Source of the DNA: Alphaproteobacteria bacterium
GTDB lineage: Bacteria; Pseudomonadota; Alphaproteobacteria; UBA8366
Assembly (NCBI GenBank): GCA_009377445.1
Contig: WHUA01000011.1
Location: 62,001-126,000, forward strand
Direction of reading: 5' to 3'
DNA length: 64,000 nucleotides
Part shown: positions 36,214 to 45,911 of the stretch, piece by piece
How the letters are laid out: each line of letters starts with the position of its first letter
How positions within the stretch are numbered: position 1 is the stretch's first letter
The notes under the pieces: generated by a model
Told to the model about the DNA's origin: nothing
The model's input: the letters and a program-made list of their open reading frames with translations, nothing else
Database searches by the model: none
Position numbers and translations under genes: made by a program

Positions 36214-36574
36214 TGCGCTGATCGAAGTCGCACTGCACGACCTCGCGCACGCACGGACCGGCGACAAGGGCGACCGCGCCAACATCAGCCTCGTGCCTTA
36301 CGATCCTGCCGCGTGGGACTTCCTCAGCCGGGAGATCACCGCCGAGCGCGTCGCGCAGTGGTTCGCGCACCGCAACGCCGGCAAGGTCGTGCGCTACGAC
36401 CTGCCGAAGATCCAGGCGTTCAACTTCGTCCTCGACGGCGTGCTGCAGGGCGGGGTGAACGGCAGCCTGAATCTCGACGGTCATGGCAAGAGCCTATCCT
36501 TCCATCTTCTGGCCATGCCGGTGCGTGCGCCGCGTGCAATCGTCGATGCGGCGCGGGAAGCGCGCCGGCGCTGA
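36203..36574 (+). CDS. Small AtuA-associated domain protein
   Basis: This 123-residue protein has ARTGDKGDRANISLV near the N-terminus and a glycine-rich GVLQGGVNGSLNLDGHGKS segment. It resembles the ferredoxin-fold domain found at the C-terminus of longer AtuA-family proteins. Here it is a separate gene overlapping the AtuA-type gene by 11 bases, so the two products probably form a complex. Reaction unknown. Confidence 0.75.
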   Translation: MTSDALIEVALHDLAHARTGDKGDRANISLVPYDPAAWDFLSREITAERVAQWFAHRNAGKVVRYDLPKIQAFNFVLDGVLQGGVNGSLNLDGHGKSLSFHLLAMPVRAPRAIVDAAREARRR

Positions 36575-36595
36575 CAACGAAACCAGGGAGCCGAG

Positions 36596-37384
36596 ATGCC
36601 GAAATTCGCCGCAAACCTGTCCACTATGTTCACCGAGCTCGAAGCGCCGCAACGCTTCCGGGCCGCCCGCGACGTCGGCTTCGACACGGTGGAATACCTG
36701 CGGCCCTATTCCCATCCGGTCGCCGAGGTGAAGCGCTGGCTCGACGATGCGGGTCTGAGGATGATCCTGCTCAACACCTCGCCCGGCGATCCCGACAAGG
36801 GCGAGCGCGGGCTGGCGGCGCTGCCCGGCCGCGAGGCCGACTTCCGCAAGGCGTTCGACCAGGCGCTCGACTACGCAACGGGACTGGGCGCGGGCATGAT
36901 CCACGTGATGGCGGGGCTGGTGCCGGAAGGGGTGCGCCCCGAAACCTGCGAGGAGGTGTTCGTCGCCAACCTGAAATCGGTGGCGAAGATCGCCAAGGCG
37001 AAGGGCGTGCGGCTGCTGCTCGAGCCGCTCAACACGCAGGACGTGCCGGGCTATCTGCATACGCGCAGCGCGCACACGCGGCGCATCATCGAGGCCGCCG
37101 GCAGCGATAACGTGTTCATGCAGTACGACCTCTATCACATGCAGGTCATGGAAGGTAACCTGGCGGAAGGACTGCGCCGCAACTGGGACGTCATCGGCCA
37201 CATCCAGTTCTCCAGCGTCCCCGGCCGGAACGAGCCGCAGCACGGCGAGGTCAACCTGCCCTTCATGTTCGACGTGATCGACAGCCTCGGCTACAAGGGC
37301 TGGATCGGCTGCGAATACGGCCCGAAGACGACGACGCTGGAAGGGCTGGTGTGGGGTAAGCCCTACGGCATCGGCCCGCGTTAG
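36596..37384 (+). CDS. Hydroxypyruvate isomerase family protein
   Basis: This 262-residue TIM-barrel protein has NLSTMFTELEAPQRFRAARDVGFDTVEYL at its start, LLLEPLNTQDVPGY, MQYDLYHMQVMEGNL and IGCEYGP at the end, which carry the metal-binding Glu, Asp and His of the Hyi/OtnI family. Known members interconvert hydroxypyruvate and tartronate semialdehyde or isomerise 2-oxo-tetronates. A HIBADH-family reductase gene at 48771-49673 could take tartronate semialdehyde further, but it is 11 kb away. GGGAG precedes the ATG. Confidence 0.85.
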   Translation: MPKFAANLSTMFTELEAPQRFRAARDVGFDTVEYLRPYSHPVAEVKRWLDDAGLRMILLNTSPGDPDKGERGLAALPGREADFRKAFDQALDYATGLGAGMIHVMAGLVPEGVRPETCEEVFVANLKSVAKIAKAKGVRLLLEPLNTQDVPGYLHTRSAHTRRIIEAAGSDNVFMQYDLYHMQVMEGNLAEGLRRNWDVIGHIQFSSVPGRNEPQHGEVNLPFMFDVIDSLGYKGWIGCEYGPKTTTLEGLVWGKPYGIGPR

Positions 37385-37388
37385 GCGC

Positions 37389-38813
37389 TCAGAACCTCAT
37401 CAAAAACCGCACCAGCTTCCGCGTCTTCTCGCTGAACAGCGACGGCACGAAGTAGCTACCGGCGACGCGCTTCGATACCTCGCTCAGCGTGGGATAGGGC
37501 GCGATCAGGGCGGCGAGCTTGCCGATCTTCTGCTTCTGGTCGACCGCGATGACCCAGGGCAGCAACAGCTCGCCCGCGCGCATGGCGGCGATGGACGCGC
37601 CCAGCACGCGGCCCTGCTTGTCCGTCACCACCTTGATGAGCCCCTCCGTCTCGCGCTCGGCCTGGGCGCGGTCGCTGTCGTGCAGCGCGAAGCGGAGCAC
37701 GCGGATGCCGCCGCCCAATTCGGCCTTCGCCTGCGCCTCGGTCCTGCCGACATGGGCGATCTCGGGGTCCGTATAGGTGACCCAGGGCACGGCGCGGTAA
37801 TCGACCTTGGCGGGCAGCCAGAACAGGGCGTTCCGGATGACGATGCCGGCATGATAGTTGGCGATATGCGTGAACTGATAGCTGCCGGCGACGTCGCCGA
37901 TCGCGAAGACGCGCTTGTTGGCGCTGCGGAGGCGGGCGTCGACTTCGATGCCTTTCTTGGAGTAATTGACCCCGGCTGCCTCCAGGTTCAGGCCGCCGAC
38001 ATTCGCCGAGCGGCCGGCGGCGACCAGCAGATGGCTGCCTGCGATCTTCTCGACTGCGCCGTTCTGCTCGATCTCGACTGACACGCCCTTGCCGTCCGGC
38101 GCGACGCGACCGATCTTGACGCCTTCGCGAAGCGCAATGCCCTCGGCGCGCAGCCGTCGCTTCACCACTTCGGTGACTTCCGGGTCGTCCTTGCCCAGGA
38201 TCGCGAACATCTCCAGCACCGTGACCTTCGCGCCGAGACGGCGGTGCGCCTGCGCCAGCTCGCAGCCGATCGGCCCGCCGCCGATGACGATCAGATGCGC
38301 CGGCCCTTCGGTCAGGTCGAAGACGGTTTCGTTGGTGAGGTAGGGCACTGTGTCGAGCCCGGGAATCGGCGGCACGCCCGCGGACGAGCCGGTCGCGACG
38401 ACGAAATATTTCGCCCGCACCCGCGTGCCGCCGGCCTCTACCTCCCGCGCTCCGGTGAAGCGCGCGGCCGCCTGCAGGACGGTGACGCCGAGCCCTTCGA
38501 AGCGCTCGACGGAATCGTTCGGCGCGATGGCGCCGATCACGCCATGCACATGGTCGTGCACGCCGCGGAAATCGACCTCGGGCGTGGCCGCGGCGATGCC
38601 GAAGCGGCCGCTTTTGCGGATGGCGTGCGCCGCATGTCCCGCGGCGATCAGCGCCTTCGAGGGAACGCAGCCGTAGTTGAGGCAATCGCCGCCCATCTTG
38701 CTCTTCTCGATCAGCACAACGCGCGCGCCCATCTGCGATGCGCCCGCCGCCACCGTCAAGCCGCCGGAGCCGCCGCCGATGACGCAGATGTCGGTGTCTA
38801 TGATGCCGGCCAT
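37389..38813 (-). CDS. FAD-dependent pyridine nucleotide-disulfide oxidoreductase (mercuric reductase/lipoamide dehydrogenase type)
   Basis: This 474-residue flavoprotein has the FAD motif GGGSGG near residue 13, the redox-active pair Cys44/Cys49 in GGDCLNYGCVPSK, an NAD-binding GGGPIGCE and the second FAD motif FAIGDVAGSYQFTHIA. It lacks the N-terminal metal-binding domain and the C-terminal cysteine pair of true mercuric reductases, and the C-terminal His-Pro segment of lipoamide dehydrogenase is absent. The real substrate disulfide is unknown. It ends 4 bases from the convergent isomerase gene. Confidence 0.83.
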   Translation of the reverse strand: MAGIIDTDICVIGGGSGGLTVAAGASQMGARVVLIEKSKMGGDCLNYGCVPSKALIAAGHAAHAIRKSGRFGIAAATPEVDFRGVHDHVHGVIGAIAPNDSVERFEGLGVTVLQAAARFTGAREVEAGGTRVRAKYFVVATGSSAGVPPIPGLDTVPYLTNETVFDLTEGPAHLIVIGGGPIGCELAQAHRRLGAKVTVLEMFAILGKDDPEVTEVVKRRLRAEGIALREGVKIGRVAPDGKGVSVEIEQNGAVEKIAGSHLLVAAGRSANVGGLNLEAAGVNYSKKGIEVDARLRSANKRVFAIGDVAGSYQFTHIANYHAGIVIRNALFWLPAKVDYRAVPWVTYTDPEIAHVGRTEAQAKAELGGGIRVLRFALHDSDRAQAERETEGLIKVVTDKQGRVLGASIAAMRAGELLLPWVIAVDQKQKIGKLAALIAPYPTLSEVSKRVAGSYFVPSLFSEKTRKLVRFLMRF

Positions 38814-38899
38814 CCTGGAATCCGATCGGAGCAGGGCGAAGTATCCGAGTACTACACCAACCGCGGGCTCGCGAACCGCTAAATTTGCCGTGATGCAGG

Positions 38900-41545
38900 T
38901 TACGCTCTGCCGAGCGCCTTGGTTGCGATCTCGTAGACGTCCGGGGACAGGCCCTCGCTGCCGGCGATGCGTTCGAGCGCGACCTGCATCAGCGCCTGCC
39001 GGCCCGCATCGAAGCGCCGCCACTGGCCGAAGGCGCCGACCAGCCGGGCCGCGACCTGCGGGTTCAGGCGGTTCAGCTCCAGCACGCGGTCGGCGAGGAA
39101 GGCATATCCCTTCCCGTCGGCGGCATGGAAGCGCAGCGAGTTGCCTTGACAGAATGCGCCGATCAGGGCGCGCACTTTATTCGGCGTCTTGATCGAGAAG
39201 GCCGGATGGGCGAGCAGCTCCTCGACGGCTTGTAGCGTGCCGGGAAGGGACGACGTCGCCTGCAGGGTAAACCATTTGTCGATCACCAGGGGATCGTCCT
39301 TCCAGCGTGCGTAGAAGGCGTCGAGCGCTGCGGCGCGCGCCGGATCGTCGAGGTCGTTCAGCACCGTCAGCGCCCCGATCGAGTCGGTCATGTTGTCGGC
39401 CGTGCGAGCCTGTTCGACCGCGAGCGCCACCCCGTCCCGGCTGCCCGATGCGCCGAGGTAACCGAGCGCCACATTGCGCAGGCGCCGCCCTGCGGACGAG
39501 GCGTGATCGGGGCTGTACGGCCGATTGTTGGCATTGCCGTGGTAGGCGGCGAGGAAATCTTCCTTCAGGCGCGCGGCGATCGCCCGGCGCAGCGACTCCC
39601 GCGCGGCGTGGATCGCGTCGATGTCGACCGTCGCCATATGTTGCGCGAGGTAATCCTCCGACGGCAGGACGAGGGTCTCGGCGATCAGCGCCTTGTCGAG
39701 CGACGCATCCCGCAGCACGTCGCGAAGCGCGTCGATGAAAGCCGCATCGGCGTCCGGCTCTCTCCCGGCCTGAACGGCCGCGACCATCTCCAGCAGCAGG
39801 CCGGATGCGTATTGCTGCGCGGTCTCCCAGCGGTTGAACGGATCGCTGTCGTACGCGATCAGTTGCCGTCGGCGTTCGGCCGGCAGGTCCTGCTTGAGCC
39901 TCACGGGCGCGGAGAAGCCGCGCAGCAGCGACGGCGCCGGCTCTTCGTCGATGCCGGTGAAGCGGAACGTCTGGCTTGCCTTCGTGATGCCGAGGACGCG
40001 CTCCGCTGCGCCGGTCCCGGGATTCTCGCCATCGAGGCGAAGCGGCATCTCGCGCCCCGCGCCGCCGATCAAGGCAAGGGCGAGCGGAATGTGCATCGCC
40101 TGCTTTTCCGGTTGTCCCGGCGTCGGCGGGCAGGTCTGGCGTACCGTCAGCTCGTAGGTCTTGGCCGCAGGATCGTAGCGGCCTTCGGCCGCCAGCTCCG
40201 GCGTGCCCGACTGGCTGTACCAGAGGCGGAACTGCGAAAGGTCGGCGGCGTTCGCGTCTTCCATCGCCCGGACGAAATCCTCGCAGGTGACCGCCTGGCC
40301 GTCGTGCCGTTGGAAGTACAGATCCATGCCCTTGCGGAAGCCGCCGCGGCCGAGCAGCGTGTGCATCATGCGGATGACCTCCGCGCCCTTCTCGTAGACC
40401 GTCGCGGTGTAGAAATTGTTGATCTCGATGTAGGAGTCCGGGCGCACCGGGTGCGCCATCGGCCCGGCGTCCTCGGGAAACTGGCGCGCGCGCAGCGCAC
40501 GCACCTGCTTGGTCCGCTCCACCGGGGCCGACCGCATGTCGGCGGAGAATAGCTGATCCCGGAAGACGGTGAGGCCTTCCTTCAGGCTGAGCTGGAACCA
40601 GTCGCGGCAGGTGACCCGGTTGCCCGTCCAGTTGTGGAAGTATTCATGCGCGATGATCGCCTCGATGAAGCCGTAGTCGGCGTCGGTCGCGGTCTCGGGA
40701 TTGGCGAGGATGTATTTGTCGTTGAAGACGTTGAGGCCCTTGTTCTCCATCGCGCCCATGTTGAAGTCGCTGACCGCGACGATCATGAAGATGTCGAGGT
40801 CGTATTCCAGGCCGAAGGTTTCCTCGTCCCAGCGCATCGCCTTCTTCAGCGATTCCAGCGCGTGGCCGCAGCGGTCTTCCCGGCCGGGCTCGACATAGAT
40901 GCGGAGCGTCACGTCGCGGCCCGAGCGCGTCGTGAAACGGTCCTCGGCGCAGGCCAGGTCGCCGGCCACCAGCGCGAACAGGTAGCAGGGTTTCGGGAAC
41001 GGATCGCGCCAGACGGCGAAGTGACGCCCGCCGGGCAGGTCGCCGCTTTCGATCGGGTTGCCGTTCGACAGCAGCACCGGGTAGCGCGCCTTGTCGCCGG
41101 CGATGCGCGTGGTGAACGCCGCCATCACGTCCGGCCGGTCGAGGTACCAGGTGATGCGCCGGAATCCCTGTGCCTCGCATTGGGTGCAGAAGCTGCCCCG
41201 CGATTTGTAGAGGCCTTCGAGCGCCGTGTTGTCCTGCGGGCGGATGTCGGCCTCGGTCTCGAGCGTGAATTGGCGTGACGGGTTGTGAATCGTCAGCGAA
41301 TCTTCGGCGACGGTGTAGGCCGCCTCCGGCAGGATATCGCCGTCCACCCGGATGGAAACCAGATCGAGGCCTTCGCCGTCGAGCACCAGGGGGCCCGGAC
41401 GATCGGCCGCGGCCCGTATCGCCAGCCGGCTCGCGACGCGGGTCGACTCCTCGCCGAGCGCCACGTCGAGGTCGACCGTCTCGATGCGGTAGGCAGGCGG
41501 CGCATATTCCTTGCGGTAGATGGCTTGCGGGGATTCTTTCTTCAT
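38900..41545 (-). CDS. pepN: Aminopeptidase N
   Basis: This 881-residue M1 zinc aminopeptidase has the substrate-binding GAMEN at residues 264-268 and the zinc site HEYFH at 300-304, followed by WTGNRVTCRDWFQLSLKEGLT, which holds the third ligand. Length and the C-terminal helical domain match the E. coli-type enzyme. It removes N-terminal residues from peptides in the cytoplasm. It is divergent from the MFS gene at 41722; the 176-base gap shows no recognisable operator. Confidence 0.95.
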   Translation of the reverse strand: MKKESPQAIYRKEYAPPAYRIETVDLDVALGEESTRVASRLAIRAAADRPGPLVLDGEGLDLVSIRVDGDILPEAAYTVAEDSLTIHNPSRQFTLETEADIRPQDNTALEGLYKSRGSFCTQCEAQGFRRITWYLDRPDVMAAFTTRIAGDKARYPVLLSNGNPIESGDLPGGRHFAVWRDPFPKPCYLFALVAGDLACAEDRFTTRSGRDVTLRIYVEPGREDRCGHALESLKKAMRWDEETFGLEYDLDIFMIVAVSDFNMGAMENKGLNVFNDKYILANPETATDADYGFIEAIIAHEYFHNWTGNRVTCRDWFQLSLKEGLTVFRDQLFSADMRSAPVERTKQVRALRARQFPEDAGPMAHPVRPDSYIEINNFYTATVYEKGAEVIRMMHTLLGRGGFRKGMDLYFQRHDGQAVTCEDFVRAMEDANAADLSQFRLWYSQSGTPELAAEGRYDPAAKTYELTVRQTCPPTPGQPEKQAMHIPLALALIGGAGREMPLRLDGENPGTGAAERVLGITKASQTFRFTGIDEEPAPSLLRGFSAPVRLKQDLPAERRRQLIAYDSDPFNRWETAQQYASGLLLEMVAAVQAGREPDADAAFIDALRDVLRDASLDKALIAETLVLPSEDYLAQHMATVDIDAIHAARESLRRAIAARLKEDFLAAYHGNANNRPYSPDHASSAGRRLRNVALGYLGASGSRDGVALAVEQARTADNMTDSIGALTVLNDLDDPARAAALDAFYARWKDDPLVIDKWFTLQATSSLPGTLQAVEELLAHPAFSIKTPNKVRALIGAFCQGNSLRFHAADGKGYAFLADRVLELNRLNPQVAARLVGAFGQWRRFDAGRQALMQVALERIAGSEGLSPDVYEIATKALGRA

Positions 41546-41721
41546 CCTGGCGTCCGGTGCTTGGGGCTTGCAAGTGTCGGGGCTGAAAGCGATATGGTCA
41601 ACCGGCCGTAGGCGTCAATGGCGGCCGGCGCGGTTCGGAGAGGCGGGGGATCGCTGTCGTTTCGCCGCCGGCCCGGTGGTAAGGTGCGGCAGATACGGCA
41701 TTTCTCGAGAGCGGTCATTGA

Positions 41722-42987
41722 ATGGCAAAAGGCTGGGCCGATTTCAGCGCCGTGGCGCGTCCCTTCCGCAACCGCAATTTCGCCCTCTACACGGCGGGCA
41801 ATGCGGTCAGCAATACCGGCACCTGGATCCAGCGGCTGGCGGTCGGCTGGCTCGCCTGGAAGCTGACCGAATCCGCCTTCTGGGTGGCCGCGGTGTCTTT
41901 CGCCGACCTGTTCCCGGTTGTGATCCTGGGAATGTTCGGCGGCGTGCTGGCCGACCGCGTCAGCCGCATCAAGGTGGTCCGCATCTGCCAGGTCGTGCAG
42001 GCATTGCAGGCGATCGCGCTGTTTTTTCTCGTCGCCTTCGACCTGATCACCATCGAGCTGCTGTTCGCCTTCACGCTGATACTCGGCGCGTCCACCGGCT
42101 TCGACCAGCCGGCGCGGCAATCCCTGGTCTACAGCCTCGTTCCCCGCGAAGACCTGACCTCCGCCGTGGCGATAAATTCGATCATCTTCAACACCGCCCG
42201 CTTCATCGGGCCGGCGATCGCCGGCGTCGTCATCGCCGCCTTCGGCCTCGCCTGGGCGTTCGCGATCAATGCGGTGAGCTTCCTCGCCACGATCCTGGCG
42301 CTCTCCTTGATGAAGATTTCGGCAAAGGAGCATGTTTCGAAGCATCGCATGTCGGTGCTCGCCGACCTGCTGCTGGGCTTCCGCTATACCGTGCGCCATC
42401 AGGTGATCGGGCGGCTGATCCTCTATTCGCTCGCCTTGTCGCTGCTGGTGCGTCCGCTCAACGAGCTCCTGCCGGCGATCACGGAGCTGCTGTTCGAGCA
42501 CGGGGCGAGCGGCCTCGCCATCCTGACATCGGCCCGGGGCGTCGGCGCGTTGCTGGCGGGACTGCTATTGGCCAAGCGGACGCAGATCGAAGGGCTGACG
42601 CGCCACCTGGTCTACAGCATGCTGGCAGGGGTGGTCAGCGTGTTCCTGCTGCTCGCCACAGGGAATATCTGGGTGGGCGCCATCGCCCTCGCGCTGTTCG
42701 GCTTCGCCATGTCGACCACCGGCACCGGCTGCGTCACGATGATCCAGGTCACGGTCGACAACCGGCTGCGCGGCCGGGTGCTGAGCCTGAACGGCCTCAT
42801 CATGCGCGGCGTGCCCTCGCTGGGCGCCGTCGTCATGGGTTGGATCGCGGACCGCGCTGGGCTGTACTGGCCGCTTGCCGTGGGGGCGGGCCTGTTCCTG
42901 GTGATCTTCCTTTCGGCCGTACGGTGGGAAAAGCGCGTCCGCGCCATCGCCGACCGCGAGCCGGGATCTCACCGGGGCAGGGAATAG
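41722..42987 (+). CDS. MFS transporter (EntS/MFS_3-type exporter)
   Basis: This 421-residue protein has about 12 predicted membrane helices. NFALYTAGNAVSNTGTWIQRLAVGWLAWKLT at the start and GVLADRVSRIKVVR after helix 2 mark the MFS_3 branch that includes the enterobactin exporter EntS. The substrate is unknown; no siderophore genes are near. Its last 19 bases overlap the 3' end of the convergent MBL gene. Confidence 0.87.
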   Translation: MAKGWADFSAVARPFRNRNFALYTAGNAVSNTGTWIQRLAVGWLAWKLTESAFWVAAVSFADLFPVVILGMFGGVLADRVSRIKVVRICQVVQALQAIALFFLVAFDLITIELLFAFTLILGASTGFDQPARQSLVYSLVPREDLTSAVAINSIIFNTARFIGPAIAGVVIAAFGLAWAFAINAVSFLATILALSLMKISAKEHVSKHRMSVLADLLLGFRYTVRHQVIGRLILYSLALSLLVRPLNELLPAITELLFEHGASGLAILTSARGVGALLAGLLLAKRTQIEGLTRHLVYSMLAGVVSVFLLLATGNIWVGAIALALFGFAMSTTGTGCVTMIQVTVDNRLRGRVLSLNGLIMRGVPSLGAVVMGWIADRAGLYWPLAVGAGLFLVIFLSAVRWEKRVRAIADREPGSHRGRE

Positions 42988-43862
42988 ACCGCGTCGAGCT
43001 CGGGTTTCCCCGCGCAGGCGGCGCGTCCCGTTTCGATCATGTGAATGAGGTGCGACTGGACCGACCGCCGGGCGCCGCCGATCAGCCGCGGATCGAGGCC
43101 GATGTACATCGCCTCGACCATTTCCGGGATCGTGCTGCGGCCGTCGCGGAGGCAGGCGGCGATCTGGTCTTCGCGATGGCGGCGATGCGCGATCAGGCCC
43201 GCGACATGCGACTTCGGATCCTCGATCGCCGCGCCATGCGTCGGCCAATAGGCCTTCTCGTTCCGCTTGTGCAGCTTTTCGAGCGAGCGCATGTAGGCGC
43301 CCATGTCGCCGTCCGGCTGGGACACGACGGTGGTCGACCAGCCCATGACGTGATCGCCGCTGAACAGCACGTTCTCCTCGCGGAAGGCGAAGCAGAGGTG
43401 GTTCGAGGTATGGCCGGGGGTGTGAACCGCCTCGACCGTCCAGTTCTTGCCGCGGATGATGTCGCCGTCCTTAACCACCACGTCGGGCTTGAATTCGAAA
43501 TCGCCGCCTTCCTCGACGTGGGGCAGCCCCTTGTCGCCGCCATGCGGGCCGTAGCCGTAGCTAGGCGCGCCGGTTTCGGGCTGCAGAAGCTGGACGCCCG
43601 GCGAATGGTCGCGATGGGTATGGGTGACCAGGATGTGGGTCACCGTCTCGCCCTTCAGCGCGTGCATGAGGGACGCGAAATGCGCCTCGTCGTAAGGGCC
43701 GGGGTCGATCACCGCGACCTCGCCGCGCCCGACGATGTAGGTCCCCGTTCCCTTGAAGGTGAAGGGCCCCGGGTTCTCGGCGACGACGCGCCGGATCGTC
43801 GGCGACAGCACCGAAACCTTGCCGTAGAAGAAATCAAGCTCGCGATTGAACGTCAGGCTCAT
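42969..43862 (-). CDS. MBL-fold hydrolase (LACTB2-like)
   Basis: This 297-residue protein has the zinc motif HTHRDH at residues 81-86, later histidines in HTPGHTSNHLCF and a metal-bridging GDHV, and a C-terminal winged-helix-like segment (HRRHREDQIAACL onward) as in the LACTB2 branch. Relatives include nucleases and thioester hydrolases. GGAGG nine bases upstream supports the ATG at 43862 rather than one three codons earlier. The 3' end overlaps the MFS gene by 19 bases. Confidence 0.85.
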   Translation of the reverse strand: MSLTFNRELDFFYGKVSVLSPTIRRVVAENPGPFTFKGTGTYIVGRGEVAVIDPGPYDEAHFASLMHALKGETVTHILVTHTHRDHSPGVQLLQPETGAPSYGYGPHGGDKGLPHVEEGGDFEFKPDVVVKDGDIIRGKNWTVEAVHTPGHTSNHLCFAFREENVLFSGDHVMGWSTTVVSQPDGDMGAYMRSLEKLHKRNEKAYWPTHGAAIEDPKSHVAGLIAHRRHREDQIAACLRDGRSTIPEMVEAMYIGLDPRLIGGARRSVQSHLIHMIETGRAACAGKPELDAVYSLPR

Positions 43863-43928
43863 GGCGACCATCCTCCAAAGACCGGGAGAGAATTGGCCGA
43901 GAGGTGGGGAATCGTCAAGTTGGACGAG

Positions 43929-44010
43929 ATTCGCCAGTCACGCCGGCGAATGACGATCTTCATTGATGCACTCCCCCATTAGTCGTCACAACCCGGCTCG
44001 ACCGGGTTGT
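43929..44010. repeat. Two short palindromes between the MBL and gamma-glutamyltransferase genes
   Basis: ATTCGCC (43929-43935) pairs with GGCGAAT (43945-43951) and is followed by GACGATCTTCA, like the tail of family A elements. ACAACCCGG (43988-43996) pairs perfectly with CCGGGTTGT (44002-44010) around a CTCGA loop. Both look like REP-type units. The remaining bases up to 44114 show nothing I can interpret. Confidence 0.6.
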
Positions 44011-44114
44011 CCACCGCTCGGTGCCGAGGATGAGGCGCGGTCACCCCCGATTGCCGCCCCGCGCCCGAGCGGCTAAAGTCCGGCCTTCCTGCCCACCCTT
44101 TCACGGAGTCCGCC

Positions 44115-45902
44115 ATGTTCACCACGCGCCCGGAGCTGCTCGGCACGTTCGGCGTCGTCGCCACGACGCACTGGCTGGCGTCGTCGGCGGGCATGGCGAT
44201 GCTGGAAAAGGGCGGCAACGCCTTCGACGCGGCGGTCGCGGCGGGCTTCGTGCTGCACATCGCCGAGCCGCATCTCAACGGCCCCGGCGGCGACATGCCG
44301 GCGCTGATCTACGACCGGGCGAGCGATTCCTACCGCATGATCTGCGGCCAGGGCGTCGCGCCGGGCGGCGCCACCATCGAGCATTACCGCGGCCTCGGCC
44401 TCGACCTCATTCCCGGCAACGGCCTGCTGGCGACGGTGGTGCCGGGCGCCTTCGACGCCTACATGCTGATGCTGCGCGACTACGGCACGATGACGCTGGA
44501 GGAGGTGTGGGCGCCGGCAATCCATTACGCCGAGAACGGCGCGCCGCTGGTCGGGCGCGTCTGCGACACGATCCGCACCGTCGAGACGATGTTCCGCAAT
44601 CACTGGAAGAGCTCGGCCGCGGTCTACCTGCCGGGCGGCAGCGTGCCGGCGCCGGGCAGCCTGCTCGGCAACGCAGGCATCGCCGGCACCTGGCGGCGCA
44701 TTCTGGAAGAAGCCAAGGCCGCGGGCGGCGACCGCGTGGCGCAGATCGAGGCGGCGCGGGCGGCCTTCTACACCGGCTTCGTCGCCGAGGCGGTCGACGC
44801 CTTCTGCCGCGAGAACGCGGCGATGGACGTCACAGGCGAGCGGCACTACGGCGTGCTTTCGGGCGACGACATGGCTCGCTGGCGCGCGAGCTACGACGAG
44901 CCGCTGCGCTACGCCTTCCGGGGCGTCGAGGTGCTCAAGGGCGGGCCGTGGTCGCAGGGGCCGGTGCTGTTGCAGCAGCTCGCGCTGCTCGACGGCTTCG
45001 ACCTCGAAGGAATGGACCCGGCGGGGCCGGAGCTGGTGCACATCGTCACCGAGTGCGCGAAGCTCGCCTTCGCCGACCGCGAGGTCTTCTACGGCGATCC
45101 CGATTTCGTCGAGGTGCCGATGGAGACGCTGCTGTCGAAGGAGTACAACGCCGCCCGCCGCAAGCTGGTTGGACAGAAGGCGTCGCTGGAATTCCGGCCC
45201 GGCAAGATCGAGGGTTACGGCGCCGAGATCGACTACGACCGCCTCGTCGCCGCGTCGCGGGCGAAGGCCGGCGCGCTGGCGGGAATCGGCGAGCCGACGG
45301 TCGGGCGCGAGATACCGGCGTCGGGAGACACCTGCCATATCGACGTCATCGACAAGGACGGGAACATGGTCTCGGCGACGCCGAGCGGCGGCTGGCTGCA
45401 AAGCTCGCCGGTGATTCCGGAGTTGGGCTTCTGCCTGAACTCGCGGGGGCAGATGTTCTGGCTCGAGGAGGGCCGCCCCGCCACGCTCGAGCCCGGCAAA
45501 CGTCCGCGGTCGACGCTCTCGCCGTCCATGGCGATCAAGGACGGGCAGCCCTGCATGTCCTTCGGCACGCCGGGCGGCGACCAGCAGGACCAGTGGCAGG
45601 CGATCTTCCTCATCCGGCACCTGGCGCACGGCATGAACCTGCAGGAGGCGATCGACGCGCCGTCCTTCCACAACGAGCACCATCCGGGGTCGTTCTATCC
45701 GCGCACCGCGACGCCCGGGCGGCTGGTCGTCGAGGGGCGTTTTCCCCGCGAGACGGTGGCCGAGCTGCAGCGGCGCGGCCACCGCATCGAGGTCGGCGGC
45801 GACTGGTCGGAAGGCCGGCTCTCCGCCGCCCGGCAGGACGACGGTTTGTTCCGCGCGGCGGCGAATCCGCGCGGCATGCAGGGCTACGCGGTTGGGCGGT
45901 AG
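44115..45902 (+). CDS. Gamma-glutamyltransferase family protein
   Basis: This 595-residue Ntn-hydrolase precursor should cleave itself before Thr406 in SGDTCHIDVIDKDGNMVSATPSGG, giving large and small subunits. The family's GGNAFDAAVAAGFVLHIAEPHLNGPGGD near the start and RPRSTLSPSMAIKDGQP near the end are present. The usual TTH at the cleavage site reads TCH. No signal peptide is seen, unlike periplasmic glutathione hydrolases, so the protein may be cytoplasmic and act on other gamma-glutamyl or acyl amides. Confidence 0.87.
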   Translation: MFTTRPELLGTFGVVATTHWLASSAGMAMLEKGGNAFDAAVAAGFVLHIAEPHLNGPGGDMPALIYDRASDSYRMICGQGVAPGGATIEHYRGLGLDLIPGNGLLATVVPGAFDAYMLMLRDYGTMTLEEVWAPAIHYAENGAPLVGRVCDTIRTVETMFRNHWKSSAAVYLPGGSVPAPGSLLGNAGIAGTWRRILEEAKAAGGDRVAQIEAARAAFYTGFVAEAVDAFCRENAAMDVTGERHYGVLSGDDMARWRASYDEPLRYAFRGVEVLKGGPWSQGPVLLQQLALLDGFDLEGMDPAGPELVHIVTECAKLAFADREVFYGDPDFVEVPMETLLSKEYNAARRKLVGQKASLEFRPGKIEGYGAEIDYDRLVAASRAKAGALAGIGEPTVGREIPASGDTCHIDVIDKDGNMVSATPSGGWLQSSPVIPELGFCLNSRGQMFWLEEGRPATLEPGKRPRSTLSPSMAIKDGQPCMSFGTPGGDQQDQWQAIFLIRHLAHGMNLQEAIDAPSFHNEHHPGSFYPRTATPGRLVVEGRFPRETVAELQRRGHRIEVGGDWSEGRLSAARQDDGLFRAAANPRGMQGYAVGR

Positions 45903-45911
45903 AGGCCGGTC

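Noticed and set aside
37389..38813. Mercury resistance claim for the mercuric-reductase-like flavoprotein
   Set aside because: The metal-binding N-terminal domain and C-terminal cysteine pair are missing and no other mer genes are present.
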